From positions 1-26,986 of the IMG/VR virus record IMGVR_UViG_3300034061_002332: a stretch of 26,986 nucleotides of DNA; one strand, written 5' to 3'. Source of the stretch: a virus. Each line of letters starts with the position of its first letter. The first letter of the stretch is position 1. Of the stretch, positions 1-10,300 are shown piece by piece. The notes below the pieces were generated by a model. The model was not told the DNA's origin and ran no database searches. It saw only the letters and a list, made by a program, of their open reading frames with translations. Both the position numbers and the translations under genes were made by a program.

Positions 1-2
1 TG

Positions 3-380
3 TCCTTGACGGATAACAAGACAGCTAACTCTCAGAAATACCAGACGGTATTGCGGGGTGGGAAGCTTTATGATAAGCTGGCCCATACCTATGAGTTTGT
101 TCCTGGAGAGACCATCAACTGCGATGTGGTTTGGCTCTTTGACTTTGAAGACCTCCCTCAACCATTCAAGGACTACATCACGCAACGAGCCACCAGAGTA
201 TTCGCTGGACGAGCGCTTGGTTCTCAGGAGATGGTGACCTTCAATGCACAGGATGAGACCATCCTCAGATCCAACTGTCTGGCCTACGATACCAGCACCT
301 CCGAAGTTAATATCTTTGGTCTGGAAAGTGGTCAGAATTTCTACGTCTCATACACTCCGTTCCGTACTATTGCACGCTAA
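3..380 (+). CDS. Tail tubular protein A (T7 gp11-like), C-terminal part, cut by left edge
   Basis: The reading frame is open to the left edge, and the visible 125 residues match the C-terminal part of podovirus tail tubular protein A in content: a region rich in aromatic residues (TYEFVPGETINCDVVWLF) followed by FKDYITQRATRVFAG. The T7 protein is about 196 aa, so roughly 70 residues are missing. The TTG at position 6 is most likely an internal leucine codon, not a start. In T7 the protein forms the adaptor ring between portal and nozzle. Its TAA stop overlaps the ATG of the tail tubular protein B gene by one base (TAATG), which implies translational coupling and supports the assignment by synteny. 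Confidence 0.85.
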   Translation, partial: SLTDNKTANSQKYQTVLRGGKLYDKLAHTYEFVPGETINCDVVWLFDFEDLPQPFKDYITQRATRVFAGRALGSQEMVTFNAQDETILRSNCLAYDTSTSEVNIFGLESGQNFYVSYTPFRTIAR

Positions 381-3070
381 TGGCTGCCGTTTCTCAGAAA
401 ATACCAAACTTGATTGGTGGGGTATCGCAGCAGCCTGATGCTTTCAAGGCAGCAAATCAGCTGCGAAAATGCACAAACTACTATCCAGATCCTACCTTTG
501 GTCTGGCTAAGCGTCCGGGTCTTCGGGGCATTCGTAAGCTTGATAATGCTGTCTCTGATGGCACTTGGTTTCCTATCTTCCGAGACGACGAAGAGAAGTA
601 CCTCATTGAGTTTACCAAGCAAGGTGTTCTGAGAATCTGGGACGCAAACAGTGGCATTCAACAGACAGTAAATACTCCAGCAGGATCGGCCACCACATAC
701 GCAACACATACCGATTCTTCAGATCTGGCCATCCTTCAGATCAACGACTACAACTTTGTATTGAACAGAACGGTTGTCGTGTTGGAGGATGCGGCAGATG
801 TGAGCGCAGCAGTTACCCCCTATGGGTTTGTGGTGCTCAACAGTGTGGCATACGACACGAGCTACGAAGTTAAGATTGCTGGTACATCGTTTACCTACAA
901 TACCCCCACAACTTCTGGTTCTTCTCTCAGTGCCTCAACGATCATCAACGCTCTGGTCTCTGCCATCAATGCTAACCCATTGTTTGTGGCAACCGGAGTG
1001 GGCAACAGCATCCATGTTCGAAGGGCCAACAATGCTGACTTCTCTCTGGAAGCAAAGGGTGGCACAGCAGGCAATGCCATTCAGGCATACAAAGGGACTG
1101 TCAGTGTTGTTGGTGAGTTGCCGAGGCAATTCCTTAATGGATCAATTATCAAGGTTCTCGCCTCAGAGAATTCAACTGGCGATGATTACTATGTGAAGTT
1201 CATCACCAGCGATGGAAGCTCAAGTGGCACAGGTGTCTGGGAGGAAACGATTGGTCCTGGGGTGGTGAAGTCTTTTGATGAAGCCACCATGCCCCATGTA
1301 ATTATTCGTGAGGCAAACGGCACATTCACCTTCCGTAAACTTGACGAGGCATCAGCACTTGCCACCCCACCTACTGCAACAGTAACGGGTGTTCCTTCTG
1401 CTGTTAGTATCCTCACTTCTGGGAACGGCAGGTATGCTGTTGGACAAAGCTTTCCAGTTTATGGTGGGACTGGTATCAACCTCCGTCTTAAAGTAACTTC
1501 GACATCCACTACCGGTGCCATCACTGGCATTAAGATCAGCCGGTCAGGTAGAGCATACACTGCCCTGGATGTTGTTACCAGTGCTGAGGGTGATACATTC
1601 CGGGTAGATACCGTCACTTCGGTAACTCAATCCGTAGATGGCATTGCATCCCAGTTCTGGCAGCCACGAGTTGTTGGAGACGCAGAAACCAACCTCATGC
1701 CCACATTTGTTGGGACAAACATTCATGGCATTTCATTTTTCAAGAATCGACTGATCTTGATGTCCAATGAAAATGTCATCTGCTCACGGGCTGGGGACTA
1801 CTTCAACTTCTTTGCAAGCACGGTCATCACCATCGTTGATAGCGATCCGATTGATCTCAGTTGCGGTTCGTTGAAGCCAATTGAATTGCGTCATGCGGTT
1901 CAAATTCCTCGGGGATTGGCCCTGTTTGCCGACAATGCTCAATACATCCTGGAGACCTCAACAGAGGCATTCTCTGCTGCTACGGCTGAGATTAACTTGG
2001 TTAGTAGCTTCAGCCAGTCGCCCCGCATTTCGCCTATCGACACTGGTTCTAGTATTGTTTTCGTAGAACAAAACGATACATCCACCGGTGCGTTTGAAAT
2101 GGTGATTGGTGGCCCAGGTGAGAAGCCTGCGGTTACCGAACTTACACGCGGCATTCCATCCTACATCCCCTCGGACATTCGTGATCTGAGGGTTACCACT
2201 TCTGCCAATACGTTCACCGCACTAAGCAATCGTGAACCCAAGTCCTTGTACCTCTTCCGCTTCTTTGAGGATGGAACCAAGCGACTGATGGCATCCTGGT
2301 TCAAGTGGGAAATGGCAGGCACCATCGCAATGGTGGAGTTTGAACATGATACAATGTTTGTGGTTACACAGCAGGGTAGTAATCATGTACTCAGCAAGCT
2401 CAATCTATTGACGGATACTCCTGGTGGTGCGGTGCTCTTTGAGGACAAGTACATCGATCTGCGCCTTGATCTTTTCGATTACAATCCCACCAAGGTTTAC
2501 TTTGCTGGAACAGACGAGACCCATATCTGCTTTAAGGATGGATTCAATGATTCCACCCTTCAGCCTGTTCTGGTATCCTTGGATCCGTTGGAGCCTGGTG
2601 TTGTTCTTGAGCTTCCTCTGGAGACAGATCTGGCACAGCCTGTTGGTCAACGGTACTTTGTGACGGTTGAGGAAAATCAAACAACCAAGAAATTCGCTCT
2701 TGGGTACAAGTATGAAGCCTCCGCTATTCTGCCTGCCTTCTACTTCTTGGTGAGTGAGGGACGAAAGGATACACTCAACATCCCCACAATCAACCGACTA
2801 TCAATCGATAGCTATGATTCTGGTCCGTACATCGTTAAGGTGCGGGCAGATGGTAGAGCAGAATTCTCCATCAATCTTCCCCAAATTGTGGGCAACCTTT
2901 ACCTGGCCAATGCCATTCCAGTTCTAAGGAATGCAAGGAATACCGTTCCTGTTCTTGCCAAAGGCGATCAGGTGGAGGTAGAGTTGGTGGCGGATAGCCC
3001 CTTCCCCACGGCACTTACGTCGATCACCTGGGAAGGCACCTACAACAACAAAGGAATCCCCCTTAAGTAG
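380..3070 (+). CDS. Tail tubular protein B (T7 gp12-like tail nozzle)
   Basis: This 896-aa protein opens with the hallmark of the gp12 family: KIPNLIGGVSQQPDAFKAAN, then a short stretch ending in KRPGLRG. T7 gp12 has the same start (NL.GG.SQQPD and QKRP). The rest is beta-rich with no membrane segment, as expected for the nozzle ring at the distal tail. It is about 100 residues longer than T7 gp12 (794 aa). The extra length is probably an insertion around residues 150-400, where serine-, threonine- and glycine-rich beta repeats occur; that placement is my estimate. The start codon overlaps the preceding stop, and the gp13-like gene follows two bases after the TAG. The assignment is firm from the N-terminal signature and gene order. 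Confidence 0.93.
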   Translation: MAAVSQKIPNLIGGVSQQPDAFKAANQLRKCTNYYPDPTFGLAKRPGLRGIRKLDNAVSDGTWFPIFRDDEEKYLIEFTKQGVLRIWDANSGIQQTVNTPAGSATTYATHTDSSDLAILQINDYNFVLNRTVVVLEDAADVSAAVTPYGFVVLNSVAYDTSYEVKIAGTSFTYNTPTTSGSSLSASTIINALVSAINANPLFVATGVGNSIHVRRANNADFSLEAKGGTAGNAIQAYKGTVSVVGELPRQFLNGSIIKVLASENSTGDDYYVKFITSDGSSSGTGVWEETIGPGVVKSFDEATMPHVIIREANGTFTFRKLDEASALATPPTATVTGVPSAVSILTSGNGRYAVGQSFPVYGGTGINLRLKVTSTSTTGAITGIKISRSGRAYTALDVVTSAEGDTFRVDTVTSVTQSVDGIASQFWQPRVVGDAETNLMPTFVGTNIHGISFFKNRLILMSNENVICSRAGDYFNFFASTVITIVDSDPIDLSCGSLKPIELRHAVQIPRGLALFADNAQYILETSTEAFSAATAEINLVSSFSQSPRISPIDTGSSIVFVEQNDTSTGAFEMVIGGPGEKPAVTELTRGIPSYIPSDIRDLRVTTSANTFTALSNREPKSLYLFRFFEDGTKRLMASWFKWEMAGTIAMVEFEHDTMFVVTQQGSNHVLSKLNLLTDTPGGAVLFEDKYIDLRLDLFDYNPTKVYFAGTDETHICFKDGFNDSTLQPVLVSLDPLEPGVVLELPLETDLAQPVGQRYFVTVEENQTTKKFALGYKYEASAILPAFYFLVSEGRKDTLNIPTINRLSIDSYDSGPYIVKVRADGRAEFSINLPQIVGNLYLANAIPVLRNARNTVPVLAKGDQVEVELVADSPFPTALTSITWEGTYNNKGIPLK

Positions 3071-3072
3071 TA

Positions 3073-3543
3073 ATGGGCGTTCTCACCAAACTCATTGATA
3101 AAGCGCGGCCATTCGACGTTGAGTGGGTGGCCGCCCATCTTCAGCCAGCAGATCGCAGAGAACTAGAGGGCCTTGGCATTACTGATATGCGAATGGCCCT
3201 TCTTCATGCTCTTGATGTCGAAGAGGATCCAATTTGTTTTTGGAATCCAGCTGGCATGATATGTGGGATGGCTGGGGTATCCAGAACAGATGCCCATAGC
3301 GGAGCCATCTGGATGTTAACCACACCCTATGTCCGCCAGTACCCAAAACTCTTTTTTAAGGAGGCAAGAAAATGGGTCGATCAACAAACCTCCTACCTGA
3401 TGCTTCACAACATTGCTGATCCACGAAATGAGATGCACATGAAACTGCTTCACATGCTTGGATTCAAGCGGTTGGCATATCGAAGTGTTGGTCCCAACAA
3501 TCTAACCTATGTAGAATTTGCTAAGTTAATGCCATGTGCGTAG
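3073..3543 (+). CDS. T7 gp13-like protein with GNAT-like fold
   Basis: The 156-aa product sits exactly where T7 gene 13 lies, between the nozzle and gp14 genes. It has the look of a GNAT-type fold: a beta segment around ICFWNPAGMICGMAGVS, a middle helix KLFFKEARKWVDQQ, and near the end the pattern N.ADPRNEMHMKLLHMLGFK. In acetyltransferases such a pattern (an Asn followed by a helix and LGF) closes the acetyl-CoA site. T7 gp13 (138 aa) shares this overall pattern (VWVGNTSHIRFLKTIGA) and is needed for core assembly; it is not known as an active enzyme. I therefore call it gp13-like and leave catalysis open. It overlaps the next gene by 10 bases. Confidence 0.75.
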   Translation: MGVLTKLIDKARPFDVEWVAAHLQPADRRELEGLGITDMRMALLHALDVEEDPICFWNPAGMICGMAGVSRTDAHSGAIWMLTTPYVRQYPKLFFKEARKWVDQQTSYLMLHNIADPRNEMHMKLLHMLGFKRLAYRSVGPNNLTYVEFAKLMPCA

Positions 3544-4214
3544 ATCCTGGAACACTAGCTGTTGTAACCGCGATTGGCTCCTTTGCTAGTGGAGCTATTG
3601 GCTCAATCGCTTCCTATCAGCAACAGCAACAGCAAGCAGATTATGCGAATGCTGTTGCCCAACAACAATATCAGGCTCAGCTGACAGCCTACAACCAATC
3701 CGAAAGAAGCTATGAAGCGCAAATGCGTCTCAATGCTGAGGCCGCCAATCGGGCCTATACTTCGGAACAGAGCAAGCTTCAAGCTGAGTATGTCCAAGCA
3801 GCCCAGAAGGCCCAGGAACGCACCATTCAAAGTCTTCAGCAGCAGGGGCTTGTGATGGCCACCGGACGCTCTGGACAGTCAATTGGGCTACTGCTGGCGG
3901 ATGCTGAAAGGACAGCTGATCGTGATATGGCAGTGCTGGGTCAGAACCTTGCGTATGCTAATCAGGATTACTGGATTGGTGCTGAAAGCATCTATAATCA
4001 GCAGGAGACTGCAAACAATATGGCAGCTTCTCAGCGCACCCTCAAGCCTTCCTCTCCAATTGCTATGCCGGGTCCTAGCGGTATTGGATTGGTAGCGGGA
4101 CTTGGATCTGCTGCTATTGGCGGGATAAGCACTTGGAATGAATTGAAGCCAAAACCGGCTTATAATCCTCTTCCTGATAACCCTAATAAACCCGATACTA
4201 AACCTCCTAGATAA
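3534..4214 (+). CDS. Internal virion protein B (T7 gp14-like)
   Basis: The 226-aa product begins MCVDPGTLAVVTAIGSFASG, close in style to T7 gp14 (MCWMAAIPIAISGAQAIS). A hydrophobic stretch at residues 8-27 is followed by six glutamines (about 30-35) and a long Ala/Gln-rich helical region to about residue 160. The segment RSGQSIGLLLADAERTADRD parallels the gp14 region around its ESMLEGSSMDRI motif. A second small hydrophobic Gly/Ala stretch (GIGLVAGLGSAAIGG) comes before a Pro/Asn-rich tail. In T7, gp14 is ejected first and forms the outer-membrane part of the trans-envelope channel. The gene overlaps the gp13-like gene and is followed after 5 bases by the gp15-like gene. Confidence 0.83.
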   Translation: MCVDPGTLAVVTAIGSFASGAIGSIASYQQQQQQADYANAVAQQQYQAQLTAYNQSERSYEAQMRLNAEAANRAYTSEQSKLQAEYVQAAQKAQERTIQSLQQQGLVMATGRSGQSIGLLLADAERTADRDMAVLGQNLAYANQDYWIGAESIYNQQETANNMAASQRTLKPSSPIAMPGPSGIGLVAGLGSAAIGGISTWNELKPKPAYNPLPDNPNKPDTKPPR

Positions 4215-4219
4215 GGCTA

Positions 4220-7200
4220 ATGGCTAGAATTTATGAATCAACTCCTGGACAAATTCAGCTAACTGGGCCACAGCGAGTTGCGGGGTTTAATCCAGTCCAA
4301 GCATTTGATCCTAGTTCCCAGTTCCTACGGGAAACACAGCGGCGCACCGAACAGTCCAATGCTGTTGCGGAGACTGTCCTCCAAAACAATAAACAAGACC
4401 TGGAGGCATTGACAGCCTTTTCTGAGACTCTCAACAAGGTCATGCTTGAAGAGACGAAAGGTCGCATTGAGAAGGACATCAAACTGGGAATTGCACGAGT
4501 ACTTAATGGTGATGTTACGGTCAATCCAAACGTTGCGGATAAGTACAAGCAGGAAAAGCAACAGTTTGAAGTAGCTGCTGATCAAGAACGTCAGACTGCC
4601 AATCAACTGACTGCGGTAAACCCAGGACTTGGTGAAACCTATCGCCAAGAAAACCCAACCCTCAACGCGTATCAGCGGTATGGGGAAGCGGTTGGGCGTG
4701 CTCAACTGGCTGCCACTCAGGCTGAATATGTTCTTGACACCTTTGTGCGTGATCGGGACACACAAATTCCTCTGGTTCAACCAGATGGATCCACGAGATT
4801 TATCACTCCAGCCACTGCTCAAACACAGCCAGAATTGATGGCAGTTTGGCAGGTAGGTCTTCAACGGTTTATGGAGACCGCTGGTGTTAGAGATCTCAAT
4901 CCTCTAATCATTTCTGAACATCTCACTCCAACCATGCTTCGGGTACGGCAACGTATTCTCGGAGAACGGATGAAGGAGATTGTCACCAATCGAGTTGCAC
5001 TTGATCAGGAACGGTTCATCGCTGGTGTTGGTGGTAAGATTAACGGCTTTGCCGATAAAACACAGGCGCAAAGTCTTGTTGCTACGGCATACAGGGACGC
5101 CTATGCTTTGACAGGCAATTGGCAGGCGGCCAACAAACTAGCCAACGATACCATCCTGACTCAGATCCAAAGGCTCGGGGCAACCAATCCGGTAGAGGCA
5201 AACACGGCTCTTGATAACTACGAAGCCTCCCTCATCAATCCAGATGATCCTAGTCTGCGGACTGTTGGTGAGCGGTTCGGCCTTGATATTGCTGAGATTC
5301 GAACCAAACTCAATAGTCAGATTGAACAGCAGGCCAAAGAGGTTGAAGAATCCGTAAGGGAAGAAATCTCTTTTATGCTCAATCAGTTCCAGGCCAACCC
5401 ATCTCCTCGTTTGTTTGAGACAACGCAGGCGAAACTGGAGGAGATGCAGTCCTTGTATCCTGAGGCAACCGAAGCACTGACTAAACTGAGAACCTTTGGC
5501 AAGAACTACAATCCAAAGAATGATCAGAATGTCATTGATGCCATTGGTAAGGGCATAATTAAAAGCTCTGCCGATATTGATCGCCTTGAAGCGATTGGTC
5601 ACATCAGCTCTAGTGCTGCCCAGAGTGCTAAAGCCTTGCTGCCCAGTGATGATAACGAAAAATTGCTTCCTGATCTATCGGCAATGAGAGGATATGCCCG
5701 CGATAAATTGCGGACCCTTATGAGAGCACAGGGTATCCCTGATGGTCAATTTGCCGATAAAACAGCTTCAACTGTAAATGCTGCTGTATCGCTGGCTAGA
5801 GCTGCAACTTTGGATAAGTTGGCTACAGTCAGAATGAATACGATGCAAGCGCAAAGTTTCTTTGAGCAGCAGCTAACTGAATACTTTACCCCCAATGTAG
5901 GCGGCCTCGCTCCAAGGCAAATAAATGGTCAATGGATCCTTCCAACTCCTGGAACCTTGCCTGGAATGGTTAAACCAACTCGTCGCGTTTCTGGACCTTC
6001 TGGTCTAGAGCTAGCCGAACAAGTGGCAGCCCGCCTTCCCCGCGTTGTCTCCGGACGCAGTAGTGTTCTCTTCCCACGAGAACGCCTTGAGTTGAACATG
6101 GATGTTCTTAATAACGGAGGCAAGCCATCTGCAGATTTGGAAGTCATGGCCAGGGCCAGCAACCTATCGGTTAATGAACTTCTGAAGAAACAGGCTGAAT
6201 TACAGGGGATTCCGTACACCGTAACTTCTTCTAATGTTTCTGCTCAACGCTACTCAGACAACGCTAGCTACGATCCTGTTGCTGCTGCCGGGCTGGCAAA
6301 TCCGAGAATTACAGGTCGCGCCAGAGAACGGCTACGACTTCGCCTTCAAAGAGCCAAAGCCGGTCAAGACCTCCAAAGTCAATCCCAAGGAGGCGCTGGT
6401 AAAGGCCTGGCTTCCCTCAGAGCCGCTCTAGGCGAACTGGAGGGTGGTCCTGGTGATGCTGGGTATGGTGGATATAACAATGGTGTTGCTGGAAGTCTAA
6501 CAGACCCACAGCTGCCTAAGATGACCATCGCCCAGGTCAAGCAACGTGGCTACCTCCACAACGGAAAGTATCAATTCAAAGTCAAGACCCTAGAAGCTGC
6601 TCAACAGTTGGCAGGGATTCCAGACACAGCAGTGTTTGATAAGGCTACGCAGGATCGCCTGTTTGATGCGGTGATCACCGAGGGATTCCCCTGGAGGAAG
6701 AGACTTAACTCGTATCTGCGAGGTCAAAGCAATGATCTTCGTGGTGCTGTTGAGGATCTGACAATGGAATGGGAAGCAACTCGCAAGATTGATGCCCCAC
6801 GCTACCTTCGTGCCCTTAGGCAGGAGATGGCAGGCGGCGGAAATTTTAATGGTGCCGGGCTCCAATCGTTTCGACAGCAGGTAAGTTCCATTACATTCGA
6901 ACGCCCTGATGGTCAACCCGGCCTCGATGTATTTTTTGAAAATAAGCAATTCCCAGCAGTACTTCCTGGCAGAATCAAGGACATCAACTTTGAACCTGGC
7001 TATGGAAACTACGTGGTTGTGGAATCAATTGATCCAGAGACTCGTCAACCCGTTGATGTGCTCTATGCCCACCTTGCTTCTCGACCCTCCTTGGGGATTG
7101 GGACACGGGTGGTTCCTGGTCAAATCATTGGCCGACAAGGCGGTACAGGCAATGTTCGATCTGCGGATGGTACAATTGCCAGCATCGACTTCCTAGCTCC

Positions 7201-7285
7201 AGCCCCGGCTGGCAGCACCAGCATGACTCCGTATCGAAACTTTGATCGCCTGCGGAGGCGCATTGCTGCTCAACTTGGGAAATAA
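4220..7285 (+). CDS. Internal virion protein C (gp15-like) with C-terminal lysozyme-like and degenerate M23-like domains
   Basis: By position this is the gp15-type core protein, but at 1021 aa it is far longer than T7 gp15 (747 aa). Residues 1 to about 700 are mostly helical and Gln/Ala/Glu-rich. The extra C-terminus holds two wall-related segments. Around 734-815 there is LGELEGGPGDAGYGGYNNG, then GKYQFKVKTL (782-791) and FDKATQDRL, the layout of phage muramidase-like domains (Glu near the start, GRYQF-T, then QDRL). Around 890-1000 comes an M23/LytM-like beta fold (GLDVFF, GYGNYVVVE, VLYAHLASRPSLGIGTRVVPGQ). In it the usual HxxxD and HxH zinc ligands are missing except Asp903 and His951, so metal catalysis is doubtful. 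In T7 the ejected wall-degrading activity is on gp16, so the module appears to have moved. Confidence 0.85.
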   Translation: MARIYESTPGQIQLTGPQRVAGFNPVQAFDPSSQFLRETQRRTEQSNAVAETVLQNNKQDLEALTAFSETLNKVMLEETKGRIEKDIKLGIARVLNGDVTVNPNVADKYKQEKQQFEVAADQERQTANQLTAVNPGLGETYRQENPTLNAYQRYGEAVGRAQLAATQAEYVLDTFVRDRDTQIPLVQPDGSTRFITPATAQTQPELMAVWQVGLQRFMETAGVRDLNPLIISEHLTPTMLRVRQRILGERMKEIVTNRVALDQERFIAGVGGKINGFADKTQAQSLVATAYRDAYALTGNWQAANKLANDTILTQIQRLGATNPVEANTALDNYEASLINPDDPSLRTVGERFGLDIAEIRTKLNSQIEQQAKEVEESVREEISFMLNQFQANPSPRLFETTQAKLEEMQSLYPEATEALTKLRTFGKNYNPKNDQNVIDAIGKGIIKSSADIDRLEAIGHISSSAAQSAKALLPSDDNEKLLPDLSAMRGYARDKLRTLMRAQGIPDGQFADKTASTVNAAVSLARAATLDKLATVRMNTMQAQSFFEQQLTEYFTPNVGGLAPRQINGQWILPTPGTLPGMVKPTRRVSGPSGLELAEQVAARLPRVVSGRSSVLFPRERLELNMDVLNNGGKPSADLEVMARASNLSVNELLKKQAELQGIPYTVTSSNVSAQRYSDNASYDPVAAAGLANPRITGRARERLRLRLQRAKAGQDLQSQSQGGAGKGLASLRAALGELEGGPGDAGYGGYNNGVAGSLTDPQLPKMTIAQVKQRGYLHNGKYQFKVKTLEAAQQLAGIPDTAVFDKATQDRLFDAVITEGFPWRKRLNSYLRGQSNDLRGAVEDLTMEWEATRKIDAPRYLRALRQEMAGGGNFNGAGLQSFRQQVSSITFERPDGQPGLDVFFENKQFPAVLPGRIKDINFEPGYGNYVVVESIDPETRQPVDVLYAHLASRPSLGIGTRVVPGQIIGRQGGTGNVRSADGTIASIDFLAPAPAGSTSMTPYRNFDRLRRRIAAQLGK

Positions 7286-7315
7286 GGCCCTTGTTCCTTG
7301 CGGGGAATAGGGCCT
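7285..7315 (+). terminator. Strong hairpin between gp15-like and gp16-like genes
   Basis: AGGCCCT (7285-7291) is the exact reverse complement of AGGGCCT (7309-7315), and inside it TTCC (7294-7297) pairs with GGAA (7304-7307) around a 6-base loop. It starts within the gp15-like stop codon region. A CCCTTTTAG stretch follows about 10 bases later, so it could be a partial terminator or an RNA-processing hairpin. A second small stem, GTCCC (7339-7343) with GGGAC (7350-7354), lies between it and the gp16-like ATG. This 87-base gap is the largest in the virion block. Confidence 0.5.
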
Positions 7316-7372
7316 CCCGCCCTTTTAGTCAATTCACTGTCCCTTGAGGGGGACCCTACTTCCCCAACGAAC

Positions 7373-10300
7373 ATGGCTGAATACAAAGAGATTGATGGTG
7401 TGCCGGTTCTGGATGCCGCTGCTATCACCAAACAAAATCGTGCCACAGCTGCGGCTAAAAAGAAAGCAGAGGAAGAGAAGCGTAAGCGCCAAGAAGCTGA
7501 AAAGCAGCGCGCTGCTGCCGAAAAGAAGGCCGCTCAAGAGAGACAGTTCAATGAATCTCTTGTCAATCCTCTGGAATCCGCTAAACCCTTTGGTCAGTTC
7601 ATTAGCGATCCTGGTGATGTTATCACAGGAGTGGCTGATCGGATGCTTGGCACCAAAACCCAAGAGATCTATCGCAAAGGTCAAAGTCAGATCCCAGGAC
7701 TTGGAGCCGCTAAGGAAGTTCTTGGCACTGTAAGACAGGCTGGTGCGGACATCATTGAGAGTCCAGTTGATCTGGTATCTCAGATCGCGTTGGATGCTAC
7801 GGTTAATCTTGGAAAGCGCCCCTACGAGGATGGGTACAAAAGAGCCCTCTCGGATATTGGTATTGAAGGACCCAAGACTGGTGTTGGTCAGGCTGCTTCC
7901 AAGCTTCTCAGTATTATCGCAACGGTTATAGCTGCTCGCCGTCTGCCTGGTGGTAAGTTTGGCACCGCCCCTATCGATCCAAAACTTCAAGGCGTTGCTA
8001 AGCTTGGAGCCAAAGGCAAGAAGCTGGCACTTGAGGATCTGGTTCCTGGTGCTGTTGCTGATTTCCTGCTTACCAACGTCAAGGATGGTAACTTTTCGGA
8101 TGCTGTTAAGTCGATGGTTCCCGAAGAATATCGGGATTCATTTGTGTTTGGATTGTCCACCGAACGCCTCGGTAACCCCTGGCTGAATCGAGCCAAGTCT
8201 GCTCTTGAAGGCGGCCCTCTTAACTTTGCGGGCAATGCCCTGGCGGCGATGGTTGCCGGTAGGTTTGCTGCTCAGGCAGCCAAGAAGGCCGGTAAATCAG
8301 ATGCGGAAGCTCTTGCGGAGGGTGTCAATGTAGCTGCTACCAAGTCAGATGAATTGGCTAAGGAGACCGACAATCTCCAATCCAAGGAGTCTGGTGCCTG
8401 GAATGATGTTCGAGAGGAGGAACTGAATAAGCTTCTCCAGGATGAACAGAAGATTCGGGAACGGATCTCAGCAACAGATCCAGAGGATGCGGATGTACTT
8501 GAGGGCCTCAACAAGGAACTCAACGATGTGATGGATAAGCAGAAAGAAATCGATAACACGATTCTTGAAGCTGGTAATCCTGAGTCAAAGTATGAGTATT
8601 GGGAAACTCAGGGCACAGTTAAACCCGAACCAATCAATAGGGTAGCTGCCGACCAACTGGAACTGGAAACCAGCAAGATTAGCATTCATGGTGCATCCGG
8701 CAAGACCATGACGGATTCGGCCATTCGTGGTGCTGGTTACAAGGATACCTGGGTAGAACAAGCAGTTCGCAAGTACGAAAAGGATGTTGATGTTGCTGAG
8801 ATTTCTCGTCTGACAGGTAAGACTGTTGATGAAGTTATCGGCAATGCGTCTCGCATCTATCGTGACTTTATGGATTCTCTTCGCCCCTACGATGAGATGG
8901 TGGCGGAAGAGGGTGAAGCTGCTCTGATTCGCAGGTTGTTTGAAGAGCAGAAGGCCACACTTACCCTCAATGAAACTGGTAGACAAGTTCCCACCAGTGA
9001 ATCATTGGTAGCCATGAAGGCTATTGTTGGTGACTTCTCCAACCAAATCTATGATCTGGCTAAGCAGGCCGAAGAGGCCGATCAGGCTCAGATCTATAAT
9101 TTCAACAGCTTTGATCGAGCCGTTGATAGGCTTGTGGGTGTTCTTGAATTCTACAAAGAAGGTACCAATTTCTTTGGTGGATCTCTCAACTCATTGAAGC
9201 AAAGCATCACCAAAAACGTTGAAGCGGGCGAAGCAGCAATGGCTGCCCGTGACTTCGAAATGGATGATGTTGTCACCCCACGTCGTTTGAAGAAGTGGGC
9301 ACAGGAAGTCAAGGATGCGTATCGAAAGGGCGATGCGGAAGCCGTAGATAAGATGCGAGCCTTGGTTCGTGCAATGGTTCTTGCTGGTGGTGATCCATCC
9401 CAGACCGTTTCTTTTGCTAGCACTGCGATGCAGATGTTTGGCAAGAACCAGATGTCGCTCTTCTACAATAGCATTCTTTCTGGCACCAAAACCATCATCC
9501 GAAACTTCTCTGGTGTCTATCGCTTGGTTGAGGCCCCCACTAGCATGGCCATCAGCGGTGCCTGGAAGGGCGATAAGGCCACGATCAAGGCTGCCCTTGC
9601 TGGGTATAGTGCCATCACTCAAAGCACCCAGGAGGCCCTTAGGGTGGCCCTTAGGACGTGGCAAACAGGTATCCCTGCTTCCTCCACTGTTCACCGGGTG
9701 GTTCAGGATGCGGAATCTCGTACCATGCTTGAAGCCATGGAGCAGGTTGCTAAGACTCCAACAGAGAAGTTGACGGTCGCCCTCCTCAAGGCTCAGTATC
9801 GTTCTGCTGAGTTTTTGGATTTCCCTAGCCGTCTGCTGGTCAGCATGGATGATGCCTTCAAGACCATTCTTGTGCGGCAACGGATTGCAGAAATTGCAAC
9901 CTATAAAGCCTATCAAGAAGGCCCCTTGGATGTGGCAGCTCGAACAAAGGCATACGTCAACGAGTATGCTAAGTATATCGATCCAAACACTGGTCAGATC
10001 AAAGATGCTGGTCTCCAAAAGTATGCGGAGATTGGCACCTATCAGAACGATCCAGGAGTGGGTCTGAATCACCTCTCGGCTGCTCTCGACAATCTTCCGT
10101 ATATTGGACCTGCTGGTCGCCTTGCGATTCCATTTATTCGTACCCCAGCAAACATCTTTGCATACCAACTTGAGCATCTGCCACTGACGGCTAAGTTCTC
10201 AAAGCAGTATCAGGATGCAATGGCTTCCGGTGATCCATTGTTGATTGCTGAATACGAAGGGCGTCAGGCCGTGGGGACAATGATTGTAGCAGCTGTTGCG

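Noticed and set aside
7298-7372. Upstream TTG start adding 25 residues to the gp16-like protein
   Set aside because: The extension is read through a perfect hairpin and lacks protein character; the ATG at 7373 gives the expected family length.
9191-10177. Minus-strand open frame of 328 codons
   Set aside because: It lies fully inside the gp16-like gene on the other strand and its translation is low in recognisable motifs; it is an antisense shadow of biased codon use.
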